A stretch of DNA of 64,000 nucleotides, taken from NCBI GenBank assembly GCA_020809705.1, contig CP085826.1, positions 5,146,001-5,210,000 on the forward strand, written 5' to 3'. The translations under genes were made by a program, and so were the position numbers. Under the pieces are notes generated by a model. That model had not been told where the DNA came from and ran no database searches. It worked only from the letters and a program-made list of their open reading frames with translations. Of the stretch, positions 10,874 through 21,073 are shown in pieces (position 1 is the first letter of the stretch; each line of letters starts with the position of its first letter). The stretch is from Calonectria ilicicola (taxonomy: Eukaryota; Ascomycota; Sordariomycetes; Hypocreales; Nectriaceae).

Positions 10874-13382
10874 TCATGCAGCTTGGGTCACTGATGCGAG
10901 GTCGGGATAGCGTAGGTCGGCATTATCTTCAAGGAACTGCATCCACTTCTTTAAGAAGCTACTCCCTCTGTGGCACAGTCCCGTTAGCAAGACCCTCTTT
11001 CTCGGAGCGAACGGATGGAACCATGGCAGGAGAATATGGTTGAGCAAGGTCTACAGTAACAAGACCGAGCCTCAGAAAGGGGCAATACAACGCTCTCACC
11101 TTTGGACTGTTTCCGCGTCTCCGATGATGGTCAGAGAACGCTTCGGACGTGTCATTGCCACTATAGCATCCTCGCATTAGTACCAAGCCCACGTTCATCC
11201 TTGGCCGTTTCTTTTTTTCGAAAAAACAAACAAAAAAACCGGGGCGATGAAGGGATCAGGGTCTCTCACCATTAAGCCGACGCTTCTCGCCTAGAAAGCC
11301 GACTTCACCCTCGGGATTGCTTCTTACGAGGCTCACAATGACAGCCTCCTTCTCGCGGCCTTGGAATCCGTCGACGCTTCCTAGCTCAATGCCAGGAAAA
11401 CGCTCCTTGAGGGGCGCCAAGATGGCAAGCTGAATGGTGATATGTTAGAACAACATGTGTGCTTAGCATGGGTTCCCCGGCATGGAAATATACCTGAGCG
11501 TTGTATGGGGTCACAACGGCAATATCATCTGGTCGCACCCCAGCCTCAACCAATTGCTTCACGTGTTGTCGCACAAGCGCAGCCTCCATCTCATTGCTTT
11601 TGCTTTCGCTATGTAAACTTGCCCTACCTTTCTTGGGGTTCTCCTTGTCATCCTCTTCATTTTTCTCTGGGAAATCCCCACCTTGTGTATCAATGAAGAC
11701 AAGCGGCTCATTGGTGTCTTCAGTGTCCTGTACTTCATAATCCAGGTCCTTAAGCAATCGCTGTTTCACGGCATCTGCCGCAATTAACTTGGAGTCATAC
11801 AATTCGTCAGAGGGGAATCGCATAATGTTCTCATGCATGCGGTACTGGGTAGTCAGCATCCGTTTGATTGAAGGTCCATGTAGAGCCAAGAGGCGATCAA
11901 ATAGTGTGGTTTCGAGTGCCACCCCTTTGATGGACTTGACACCATCCTTAATCGATAGCTTGACCCTTGAATTCGTAGACTTGATGGTTGGAGGTAGTTG
12001 CAGGTGATCACCAGCACAGACAACTTTTTTCGCCGACAGTAAAGGTACCCAGCACTGAGCCTCAAGAGCTTGACTTGCCTCATCAATGATGACTACGTCA
12101 AACTCCTCGTTGCGCAGCTGGTAGCCTCCCGCACCGTGAAGAGTAGCCAAGACTACTTTACTGCCGCCGACCAAGTTACTGACACACCGCCGCTCGCGCT
12201 CACGAAACTCTTTGCGTAGCTCCTTTAAATCGGTGTAGATGGCCTTGCGCTCCTTACCACTCTTAGTCTTCTTGATGGAGGCCTGCTTGGCATCCATCTC
12301 AGCACGCACATCCTTGACAATGGCTCCAGCTTCGGATGTCTGCGTGAGAACATCCAAGGAGTGGTTGAGCACTGAAGGCAGCAGGCGGGCAGGGTGACCA
12401 AGGCGGAGAATGGGAATCTTGTGCGGGGAGAGTCGTTCGACAATGTTGTCGACCGAGATGTTGGACGGGCCGCAAACCAATATCCTCTGCTCGCGCTTGA
12501 TCATTTGTAAAATCAGTTCTATAAGCGTGTGTGTTTTTCCAGTCTAGCACCTCGTAAGTAAGAAGACGGGTGAGTTGATATGTCCATCCAAGAAGTCCAC
12601 TCACACCAGGAGGACCGTGAATCAAGGCTACCTCTCGCGAGGCCAAAGCAAAGCGGATGGCGTCTTTCTGGGAGTCATTCAGAGATGGATCGATCCATTC
12701 AATGCTTCCTACATCTTCGTCCTTGGTTAGGTCTTTTGACACAGGCGATGGGCTGGACAATCCGAACAGCACTCTGATGAAGCTGGAGTATTCTGCCTCG
12801 GTCATCTTTTGCAACTTGTCCATAGTCCAATTCATCCTAGCACACGGGAACAGCATTAGCATAATGAGAAATGATGCGACAGAAAACACGGGCTTTACTA
12901 TACCGTCGATATGTGACCTCGTCAGCCAGCTTGACTGCCCAAACCCTCCCCGAAAACGCAACGTCTTCCTTGCCCTCGTCCAGCGCCACGTTGAGGTGTC
13001 CCTTCTGCACCCTGGTGACGACCCCGCGCGCTCCCTTGCGCTCCAGGTCCTTGATCTCCCGCTTCTTCGCGCTGCCGGCGGGCTGCTCGGCGACGAGCAC
13101 GATGTCGCCGGTGCGGAGGCCGTGCTCCGGGAGCTCGTCGGCGCCCCGCGAGGCCGTGGCCGGATCCGGACCCAGCTCGACCAGAGTGCGGCCGCCGAGC
13201 CCGGTGCGCTGCCCGGCCACGACGAGGTTCGTCAGCGCCAGGCCGGCGCGCTGCAGGCCCGTCGGGCTGTGGCTGGAGATGAGGCTGCTCGTCTCGGCCA
13301 TCTCGCTCTCGAGCTCGTGGTTGAGCAGGGCGAGCTGGGTGCTAGCAAAGGCGGACACATCCATGGGATCTTTGGAGGCCAT
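10874..13382 (-). CDS. HCS1: Hcs1/SMUBP2-type superfamily 1 DNA/RNA helicase
   Basis: Six exons on the minus strand: 13382-12904, 12836-12605, 12543-11494, 11429-11270, 11160-11100 and 10958-10874, giving 688 residues. All introns are GT-AG and phases match. The Walker A motif GPPGTGKTHT spans the second intron at residues 234-243, with the GK pair created by splicing. Motif II is IDEAS, followed by [10 protein letters not shown] (motif III), TQYRMH (IV), VVTPYNAQ, then [10 protein letters not shown] (V) and AMTRPK (VI) in the late exons. This motif order is that of Upf1-like SF1B helicases, and the length fits yeast Hcs1 (DNA helicase A) rather than Upf1 or Sen1. The N-terminus carries the small beta-barrel region of SMUBP2-type proteins (RTGDIVLV). 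The late exons are short and easily lost in automatic annotation. Confidence 0.93.
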
Positions 13383-13884
13383 GGCGGCGGGTGATATGCC
13401 AAAATCCTAAGAAAAAAGAGGAAGAAAACAGTAATACGTAAATTAGATGTGGTGTTGAAGCAGTTGAAGAGAAGCGCGTGAGTGTGGCACCAGAATGAAA
13501 GCGAATGGGTGAAGAAGTGAGGTAAGAGCCCCGCTATCAATAGGCATCATCACCACAAAGGTCAACGCTGGGGCAGTATATAAACTACACTTTACTTCCA
13601 AACAACCATTTTACATGGGCCCCATATTTCAGACGGCGCATATTTAAACATGGTGTAAAAATTGATTCGCTTGCCAAAACTTTAGACGGCAAAGTGCCCT
13701 GGTATCAAATGCTATAACACGAGTCCTGCCCAATAATTCTTCCCATACAGATCCGCATTTAAATACACATACACACACCCAAATTGAACCAAGAGCCACA
13801 TTCGGAACGTCCAATCCGCATTCCACATGTCATAATATCCTCACACATACACAAAGTACAATTCTGCATAAACATAAAAACGGT
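13383..13884. other. Tandem-gene spacer: helicase promoter and DUF202 3' flank
   Basis: 502 bases. The right part is AT-rich (probable 3' UTR of the DUF202 gene); a TATATAAA string sits at 13577-13584, about 195 bases upstream of the helicase ATG, but in the opposite orientation. No gene is seen. Confidence 0.45.
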
Positions 13885-15374
13885 TTACAGCTCAGCCGTG
13901 GACGGATGTATCGCGATCACGACCACTAGGGATGCGACCATGATGGCAAAGGCTACGCCTGCAACAATGGTAATAGTTCCGCGACTTGCGGGGAATTTTC
14001 CCTTCATTACCCAATGCTGAGCTAAAAAGTAACGCTTGTAACCGAGGAAGAGGATCAGGATGCTAATGCCGAGAAATGTAGAGCCCAGAGGTTTGCCCAT
14101 CTGTCGCAGAGTATTCAAATGTTTGTTATGTTGTTGACCTTCCTCTAAGGAAGTGTTGAGACGGAAGAGCTGTGTTACAGCAATGCCAATGGAAGCAAAT
14201 GCAAGAGAGGTTCGGAGCCAGGCGAGAAATGTTCGCTCTGTTGAAAGAAACAAAGTCAGCAGATTGTAAGCGGGAGAGAGGTATTCAAGGTCATACCGAT
14301 GGCAAGATGGTCTCGGGCCACACTGCCCTTGTTTTCCAGTTCAATGGACTGGAACTTCTCCAATTGTGTCTTCAACCAAGAGGGATGTTTGGTTTCGGGA
14401 CCAACCTGACGGGCATAGGCCATGTCGGGAATAGACGGGGGCAAAGTGTCATCGCCCAGGCCAGAGGCTGGTTTGGAGTGGTTGGAGTTGCGCGAGGTGG
14501 TCTTGCGGGCGCGAGGCCCCGTGCTATGGGTGTTTGTGGTTTGTATGGCTTGGTAGTTTATATCGGAGCCGCGGGAGACGATGCCCGTGAGCTCGTCGGC
14601 ATCATGATTCTCGGGTATCGAGGCCGGGTTGGCGGACTGGTGGCGGAGAATGGGGCTCCCGGGAGCCTGGGAATATCTGGGGGAGATGGTGCCAGCGCCC
14701 ATGTTTTCGGCGCGTTCTCGAGCGTTCTGGTGGGTAGCAAGAAAGAGGGTCAGTGGGTGGGATTTTCAGAGCATCTGGCGGTCGAGGGTGTATAAATTGG
14801 CACAAAGAAGCACTAAGCTGGGGATGGGGAGAGGTAGCAAGCAAAGTTTAACACAACCGGGGCGGAAGGGGAAGGCGGCAAGTGCACGAGCTAAGCAAGT
14901 TAGATGAACCCCAGGTCCTTGCCGGAGCTGTGCCATGCCAAATACTGGTAGCCAAGCGAATAAGCCGGGCTACCACGGGGAACGGGAATGAGCGTGTTGG
15001 GGTCGTCCGAGACAGTATCATGGGAGGCATGGGAGGCATGGGAGGCATGGCGCCGCAGGGCGAGAGGGAGGGAAGGGAAGGGAAGGGAAGGGAATAGGAG
15101 GGGAGGGAGCGGATCAAGGTACTGTTGTTTCACTTCTAACCACGAGCGCAGCAATGATTCAACTCACCTCGAGAATCTCATTGATACGCTCCTTGTTAGC
15201 GGATGGCCGGCGAGGAAAACTGCCCCAGGAAGACGACCTGCCAAGAGAGACGCCCGTTGAGGATCGCGTGCGAGCGGGGACGAGAGGCTCTGGGGGCATG
15301 GGAGCCTGCGACTGCTGCGACGGTGGCACAGCGTCGTCGCCAGTGGCATTGTTGTTATTATTGTTGTGCGCCAT
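13885..15374 (-). CDS. DUF202 (YidH-like) membrane protein with disordered N-terminus
   Basis: Three exons on the minus strand: 15374-15168, 14726-14297 and 14237-13885, giving 329 residues. The ATG at 15374 was preferred because the frame upstream opens only from a non-ATG codon. Residues 1 to about 190 are low-complexity and hydrophilic, with an Asn run right after the start (HNNNNNN) and Ser/Arg/Pro-rich stretches. The C-terminal third carries the DUF202 signature ERTFLAWLRTSLA (residues 213-225) and three membrane segments near 216-237, 262-282 and 298-322. DUF202 is the membrane module also found in VTC polyphosphate-polymerase subunits, but there is no SPX or VTC catalytic domain here, so a link to polyphosphate is only a family-level hint. 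The first intron (441 nt) is unusually long for this window and contains tandem repeats. Confidence 0.85.
15020..15094. repeat. Two tandem-repeat tracts inside DUF202 intron 1
   Basis: Three perfect copies of a 9-base unit (ATGGGAGGC, 15020-15046) are followed by five perfect GGGAA units (15070-15094). On the transcript strand both read as pyrimidine-rich repeats. They lie inside the 441-nt first intron. Confidence 0.9.
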
Positions 15375-17164
15375 TGCGACTGCAAGGTGCATATGTTGCG
15401 ATTGATAGTGGCCCAACAATAGATACGGGCGGTGCGCGAGACTGCGAATCGAAAGCGAGCGGGAGGGTGCGTCTGCGTGGCGATAGCGAGATCACGCCTT
15501 TGGCCACCAGCATCAAAGTCCAAGCTGCTGGTCGACGACTTCTTGTTGGTGGAGCGAGGCACAAGCACGCACGAACCGATGCCAAGTCCATCAAGAACGC
15601 CGGTGCTGGTGCAGCCGAGCCAGACGCGGGCCAATCACAGGCGCCCCGCGCGCTGCGACGGCCGCTGCTGTTCGTTTTTGGCTTTCCAGGTACACTGCGG
15701 GGGAGCGTGATGGGACCTGGGATAGTGACAACCCCAGCCTTAACCAGAGCCATGGCTTGGGCCACAGCTCCAAGCTGAGCTCCAAGCACATGCTGCCGCC
15801 AAATCTCCGATATCTGGGGATGCACGGCATGGACCATCGAGGTGTCATCGGGGCTGGGGATCCATGTGCTGATATGCAATGTGCACCCAGTGTGGTGGGA
15901 TGGCACAAGAGGGCCAGACGAGCACGTCACCGCCCATCAAGATCGCGGATTGGCTCCAAGCTTTGGGGCTCTTATCCCATATCACTACCATATTAAACTA
16001 GCTTCCAAACGCTGTAGCTCGTCTCCGCCTTCATCTCGAACTTGCTCGATTTTTGTCCTTTTTTTCCCGTTGTTTCTTATTCAAAATTGCTTCACCAAGG
16101 CCAATGCAGCCGTCAACGCAGCCAAAGCCCGAGTCCCGCTGAGCCATCATCTGACGCACACAGCAGACCACATAGCCCTGTCCAATTGGGCCATGTGCCA
16201 CACAATCACTCGCCCCGTGATACAGACTACGCAAGGTACATGAGCCAGTTGCCTGTCCACATATCGTCTATATGCTCCAAAATTCCAATGCCAAGCTATT
16301 GGCGGAAGCGCCATTGAATGAATGACGTTCTTGTCCTCACTCTCTTCCGCGCTCTGTCTGACACTTTGTTTTGGTACTCTGCTTCGCACTCTGTCTGACT
16401 CCCCCCTCCAGCGAGAAATGCTTCAGAAGATGCTGATATCAGCTCTGTCCTTCTGACGCTGTGCCTTACTCATTTTCTCATTTGGGCGTCATTTCCATTT
16501 TGCGTTGGTTCTCGTGTCATCAAGCATGTCGTCAGGCTACATGGTCACTTCATCGTAGTTGTAGTGTTGTCCCCATCTCATCCACCGCCAATAGACCTAG
16601 CTAACATGCCATCCAAGGCCCTCGTCGGACAATTTCACGGCCTCAGCCTCCTCCAAATTGTCCGTCAAACTCCGTCTCCAAACCCCACCCAACCTCCCGG
16701 CCCGTCCTTCACCTCCGGCGCCGACTTCCACCTTACTGACCGGCCTGTAACCTAATCCCCGGGCTTAGCTGACATAACGGAGATAAATGGTATGAAATGT
16801 CACCCTCGCCAATCCTCGCCAATCCTCTCCAACCAATCACCCCCTGTGGCCCGCTATTTCCCCGTTTAGGAAAATGCTCTCAACTAGCCACTACCCACCG
16901 TATCCACGTCTCGAGATCTTCTTGAGCCACCAAATACATCGGATTTTGAACCTTAGATCCGTTAAACATTCCTCGGCAAGCGGTGATTTCCTATTCTAGA
17001 GCCTCATAGTGAAGTGGAATCTCAATAGCAATGGATAATAAATAGACGGGCAATGACCCCAGCTTGAAAAACTGTCATTCTCATCACACCAAAACATCCC
17101 GAGTTACTTCAGATAACAAGACATCACAACCAACACAACTTAACTTCGCATTATTTCCATCATC
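15375..17164. promoter_or_regulatory. 1.8-kb divergent intergenic region, DUF202 and aldo-keto reductase
   Basis: The two flanking genes point away from each other. Overlapping open frames at 15203-15930 have no recognisable domain and are judged spurious. A plus-strand pyrimidine-rich stretch lies at about 16010-16100. The right end has a CCAAT cluster (16809-16837) and an AT-rich TATA-like patch near 17030. No gene is seen. Confidence 0.5.
16809..16837 (+). promoter_or_regulatory. Triple CCAAT array upstream of the aldo-keto reductase
   Basis: CCAAT occurs at 16809-16813, 16819-16823 and 16833-16837, the first two inside a 10-base direct repeat (CTCGCCAATC). The array lies about 330-360 bases before the start codon. 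Spacings of 10 and 14 bases would place the first two sites on one DNA face. CCAAT is the HAP-complex site in ascomycetes; binding is inferred. Confidence 0.5.
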
Positions 17165-18404
17165 ATGACTTACACCATTGTCGGCAAGGAAATCGGAGAG
17201 ATTGGCTTTGGCCTCATGGGTAAGTGCCATTCATTGATCCCGTTATTCTTCCATCTACATATCAGAGTGTGTTCTACTATATGCTTCAGAACTACAACGG
17301 TTCAGAAGCTATGGTGATACAGATACACCTAGAGTCCTTGGGAGCCAGTTTTCTTACACAACCATTTAGGCCTCACTGCCAAGCCTATGCCAGATGAACA
17401 GGCTTTCGCTGCCATCCGCGCAGCTCTGGACGCAGGTTGCAACTACTTCAATGGTGGTGAATTCTACGGTCCTCGAGACGCCAACTCGCTAGCTCTCCTG
17501 CGCCGTTACTTTGAAAAGTATCCCGAGGACGTATCTCGCATCGTCTTAAACATCAAGGGCGCCCTGGGCATCGATATGCAGCCACGAGGTTCCAAAGAAG
17601 GTATCAGCGAGAGCATTGACAACTGCCTGCGCACTATCGGCCCTCAGGGTCACATCGACCAGTTCGAGCCTGCTCGTAAGGATCCCAAATCCGACTACAC
17701 TGAGGAGACTTTGGCGGCTATCAGCGATTATGTCAAGGCCGGAAAGATCAACGGCATCTCTTCTAGCGAGATCAGCACAGAAACGCTTCGAAGTGCAGCC
17801 AAGAAGCACAAGATTACCTCAGTCGAGGTGGAAATGTCGCTGTTTTACAACGATCCCATGAGCAACGGCTTGCTTGAGGCATGTGCTGAGTTTGATATTC
17901 CCGTCCTCGCATATTGTAAGTTGTTGCTTTCTATCATAAACTTCAAAAATAAGTTTGGACCAGCATGAATACGCGCGGGCATATGTAAATAAGTTGCTAA
18001 CTCGCACCTTCTTAGCTCCTCTGGGCAGAGGTCTCCTTGGAGGCAAGATCAAGTCCGCGGCCGATATTCCCGCGGGAGACATAAAGCATCATCATCCGCG
18101 ATTCCAAGGTGAGAACCTTACGAAGAATCTCGAGCTGGTCGCCAAGGTCGAGGGCATTGCCACTCGAAAAGGCTGCACCGTTAGTCAGGTAGCTATCAAT
18201 TGGCTACTAGCCCTGTCTAAACGACCTGGCATGCCCAAGATTATTCCCATCCCTGGTTCCAGTAACCCAGACCGCATTCGAGAGAATGCCACCATCATCA
18301 ACCTTAATGACGATGACATGGCAGAGATTGATGAAATTCTATCTTCTTTCACGGCGGCAGGGACACGATATCCCGAACCTCATATGAAGTTTGTTAATGC
18401 ATAG
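17165..18404 (+). CDS. Aldo-keto reductase, pyridoxal reductase-like
   Basis: Three exons: 17165-17219, 17370-17915 and 18016-18404, giving 329 residues. The 18-codon first exon encodes the opening strand (VGKEIGEIGFGLMG), completed by GLTAKPM after splicing. The fold is that of an AKR barrel: FNGGEFYG near residue 40, the VLNIKG Lys strand, and a C-terminal IPIPGSSNPDRIRENA cofactor phosphate-binding segment. This matches the fungal Plr1/YakC group, which reduces pyridoxal to pyridoxine with NADPH in vitamin B6 metabolism. The usual AKR tetrad is not intact: Asn stands where Asp is expected before FYG, and Ala where His is expected in FEPARKDP; I believe this is a feature of the group. A different carbonyl substrate cannot be excluded. 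It ends 149 bases from the convergent DPH6 gene. Confidence 0.88.
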
Positions 18405-18553
18405 CTGGGAAGTGTTGGTGTTTCAAAGTTAAGCGTTTGAACTTTTGTATATACCATAGATATATCGGAAAGCAACAAAATCACAACTTTTATTCGTTTA
18501 TCCATTTCTTTCTTTCCCTCTGTTATTTACTCACCGCCGTCCATGTTGTTATA

Positions 18554-21073
18554 TCATAATGAGAAGGCGGTCTCGTACAAAGCTACCACTCTTAACTGCT
18601 CTCCAGATGAAGACCATATGGATCGACAAGGGATAATAGCCGGTCCGTTTGAAGCGCCTTTGGTAAATTCCCAAGCAGACTCAACTTCTTGAGTATCCAC
18701 ATAGACCAAATATGGCATTTGAGCATTTGTTGCTGATACGGTCGAGTTGAGCCGACGAATGGATTCCTGGTACACATTGCTCATATCTTTCTCCAAGGAT
18801 TGAAGTGTTTGTATCGTAGATTGTTCCGTACTATAGGACAATGATGTATAGACCATGATATCAGTCGAGGTTCTCACAACTGAATGCCAAGCCTTGAAGC
18901 CAGGGGCCTCAACTTGAGGATCGTTCATCAACTCGAGGCTACTCTCATCCACTTTAGAAAGACCATTATGAGCATGCCATTCTACAGCAGACTGCCGAGG
19001 CAGCTCCTCAACCTCGACCGCAAACATGGGGGGAACACAAGTTTCGGGCTCGTTTTGTTGACGAAGCGTGAGAGTAGACCAATCAGGAACCGAACACTTG
19101 GCTACTTGCGCATCGGCTCCTGCTAGCGATTGATACGCCGGGTTATACTTCAAATCCCAAGGATCGGGTCCGTCCAATTCATCCTCATCTTCAGGTGATC
19201 CGTGAGCCTGCTTCCATACAAGCCCTGCAAGCCTGGCGTTGCGTTCCATCTCAACAGTTGAGTCGCATCGAGCAAAGTATGCAACCGAACTGGTCCAGTA
19301 CTGAACTTTGAGTTCTTGTGCAATTCTCCACAGATGCTGCAGAGACAGTGTCACCTGTAACATATGCGAGGTATCAGACAGGGCCGGGAGCTGCATGGTG
19401 GCGGGAATTAGGGGGATCTGCCCCGCGATGGAAATGGTCCTCAGGCCAGTTTCTCGCTGCTGCACAGTGACAGACACATCGATAGCTTGGCTGTAAGGAC
19501 CGATATTTGCGGGCGCCCAGTAAGATCTTGACTGCACGTGCAGACCATTTCGGTCTCCTGCCCGCTCGGGCAATGGGGCGGTGATGTGCACTGCAATATT
19601 GGAGCCGGGCGGCAGCAGGTCGCCGCAGGAGATGGTGACACGGGATGGAGGGTTCGGCTTTGGAAATAATTTGCCATATTCACCATTCACATTGGGGAAG
19701 TCTGACATGCGACGAAGGATTATGACCGTGTTGGTAATGTCGCATGGGTCCAAAGAGGCCGCCGAGGCCAGGGCGCGAATCTTGTCCACAACTTGAATCG
19801 TCTCTTCTTGAATGGATCTCTCACTCGAGGACGGTTCCGCAAGAACAGACCAACGAAGCACGTTTACGCAGGTACCTGCAGACCCTGCCTCCACACTGAA
19901 CAGTGTCGATCGATAAGGCGATCGAGGAGTTTGCAGCAAGTCCTGGGCTAAGGATGCCGAGGGGAGGCTATCCAGGATGGCTTTGAACTTTGAATCAAGC
20001 AAATCAGGGGCCCGCACGGTCGACTCACATGCAGCATCCGCCTTGTCCTCGAGCCGTGCACCGCTCAAGAGCAACCACGAACACCCTCCACCCTCACGAA
20101 CAATTCGACGTCCGCTCTCAGGCACGTCGATCCTTCTCCTAAATAGTTGCGCAGGGCCATCTACAACAATGGTCTCGAACTCGCCACCCTCTCCAAGAGC
20201 GGCCGCACCCTCAGCCGAACCAAACTTGCGCAGGGCACTCTTGATTCGGTGTGCCCCATCTTCACTTGACACACACTCCCATAGATGGCTCTCGTCGAGA
20301 CCCGCGCTGGCAACCTTGATGATCCGTGCCTCAAGCCCAGCCTTAGCCATGTCAATCAAGAGCTGGGTTTCGGTGGCGACAGCGGTGGTGGCGTATGGGG
20401 GTGGTAGGACTGGATACTGCCATAGGTAGGCTAAAGGCTGAAGGCCAAGGCGTAGGGCGATTGACTCGACGCGAGTGCGTTGGTAGGTCGAGAGGATGGC
20501 GCCAGCACAGAGAGCATTGGCCTCAGGATGGCGATTCATGATGGCCTGGAGCAAGGGCATCATGGACTCGGTCTCCTCGCTGCCCTGGGCACCCGTCACA
20601 TTGTAGTCCCGCTCATGGTGGATAGCACGGCCACTGATGGGGAGGCGGTAGAGCGGCAGACCTGTGGCAACGGCATAGAGCGGCAGGATCTCGTGTCCGA
20701 CTGTCTGGTACATGAAGCTGTTTAGATCCTTCGGCGAAGCTCCCTCCTGGCCCCAGTCTCGGTTCTGACCCTGGCCTTTCCCATATCCGCGGTGGTCGGC
20801 TAGGCCAGCCTCCCAGTTGGCTGGGTCGATAATCTGAAGCTCCGAGGGAAGAGACAACGAGGAGCCAGGGTCAGTGACAGGTGGCTGAGACGAGAGCGAA
20901 TCCCTGGTGTCGGGAATTGCAATCCCACCAGTCCCAGTAGTAGTGCCGGTCCCAGGAAAGAGGTTGGCCAGGGCCACGACACGATGGCCATGCTGAATGC
21001 AGTGGAGCAGGCTGTAGAAGCTGTCTTTCCCGCCAGAGATTAAGGCAATCACATTGAGGCGTTCGGTCGACAT
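18554..21073 (-). CDS. DPH6: Diphthine-ammonia ligase with RidA-like repeats
   Basis: One exon of 839 residues from ATG 21073. An in-frame ATG at 21223 would add 50 low-complexity residues, but the later start directly precedes the conserved MSTERLNVIALISGGKDS. SGGKDS (residues 13-18) is the PP-loop that binds ATP in N-type ATP pyrophosphatases. SFMYQTVGHEILPLYA and the following region complete the ligase domain. Two YjgF/RidA-like domains follow, one around residues 385-500 and one from about 515 (YWAPANIGPYSQA). This is the fungal Dph6 architecture, which amidates diphthine to diphthamide on elongation factor 2. An approximately 80-residue Gly/Thr/Pro/Ser-rich insertion interrupts the ligase domain between the PP-loop and the FMYQTVG motif, which is longer than I would expect. 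Confidence 0.92.
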   Translation of the reverse strand: MSTERLNVIALISGGKDSFYSLLHCIQHGHRVVALANLFPGTGTTTGTGGIAIPDTRDSLSSQPPVTDPGSSLSLPSELQIIDPANWEAGLADHRGYGKGQGQNRDWGQEGASPKDLNSFMYQTVGHEILPLYAVATGLPLYRLPISGRAIHHERDYNVTGAQGSEETESMMPLLQAIMNRHPEANALCAGAILSTYQRTRVESIALRLGLQPLAYLWQYPVLPPPYATTAVATETQLLIDMAKAGLEARIIKVASAGLDESHLWECVSSEDGAHRIKSALRKFGSAEGAAALGEGGEFETIVVDGPAQLFRRRIDVPESGRRIVREGGGCSWLLLSGARLEDKADAACESTVRAPDLLDSKFKAILDSLPSASLAQDLLQTPRSPYRSTLFSVEAGSAGTCVNVLRWSVLAEPSSSERSIQEETIQVVDKIRALASAASLDPCDITNTVIILRRMSDFPNVNGEYGKLFPKPNPPSRVTISCGDLLPPGSNIAVHITAPLPERAGDRNGLHVQSRSYWAPANIGPYSQAIDVSVTVQQRETGLRTISIAGQIPLIPATMQLPALSDTSHMLQVTLSLQHLWRIAQELKVQYWTSSVAYFARCDSTVEMERNARLAGLVWKQAHGSPEDEDELDGPDPWDLKYNPAYQSLAGADAQVAKCSVPDWSTLTLRQQNEPETCVPPMFAVEVEELPRQSAVEWHAHNGLSKVDESSLELMNDPQVEAPGFKAWHSVVRTSTDIMVYTSLSYSTEQSTIQTLQSLEKDMSNVYQESIRRLNSTVSATNAQMPYLVYVDTQEVESAWEFTKGASNGPAIIPCRSIWSSSGEQLRVVALYETAFSL

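Noticed and set aside
13577..13584. TATATAAA as helicase TATA box
   Set aside because: Its orientation is opposite to the gene and AT-rich 3' UTR sequence surrounds it, so no separate site was called.
15203..15930. Overlapping 190-codon frames on both strands near the DUF202 start
   Set aside because: Both overlap the DUF202 first exon or its promoter in other frames and show no recognisable features.
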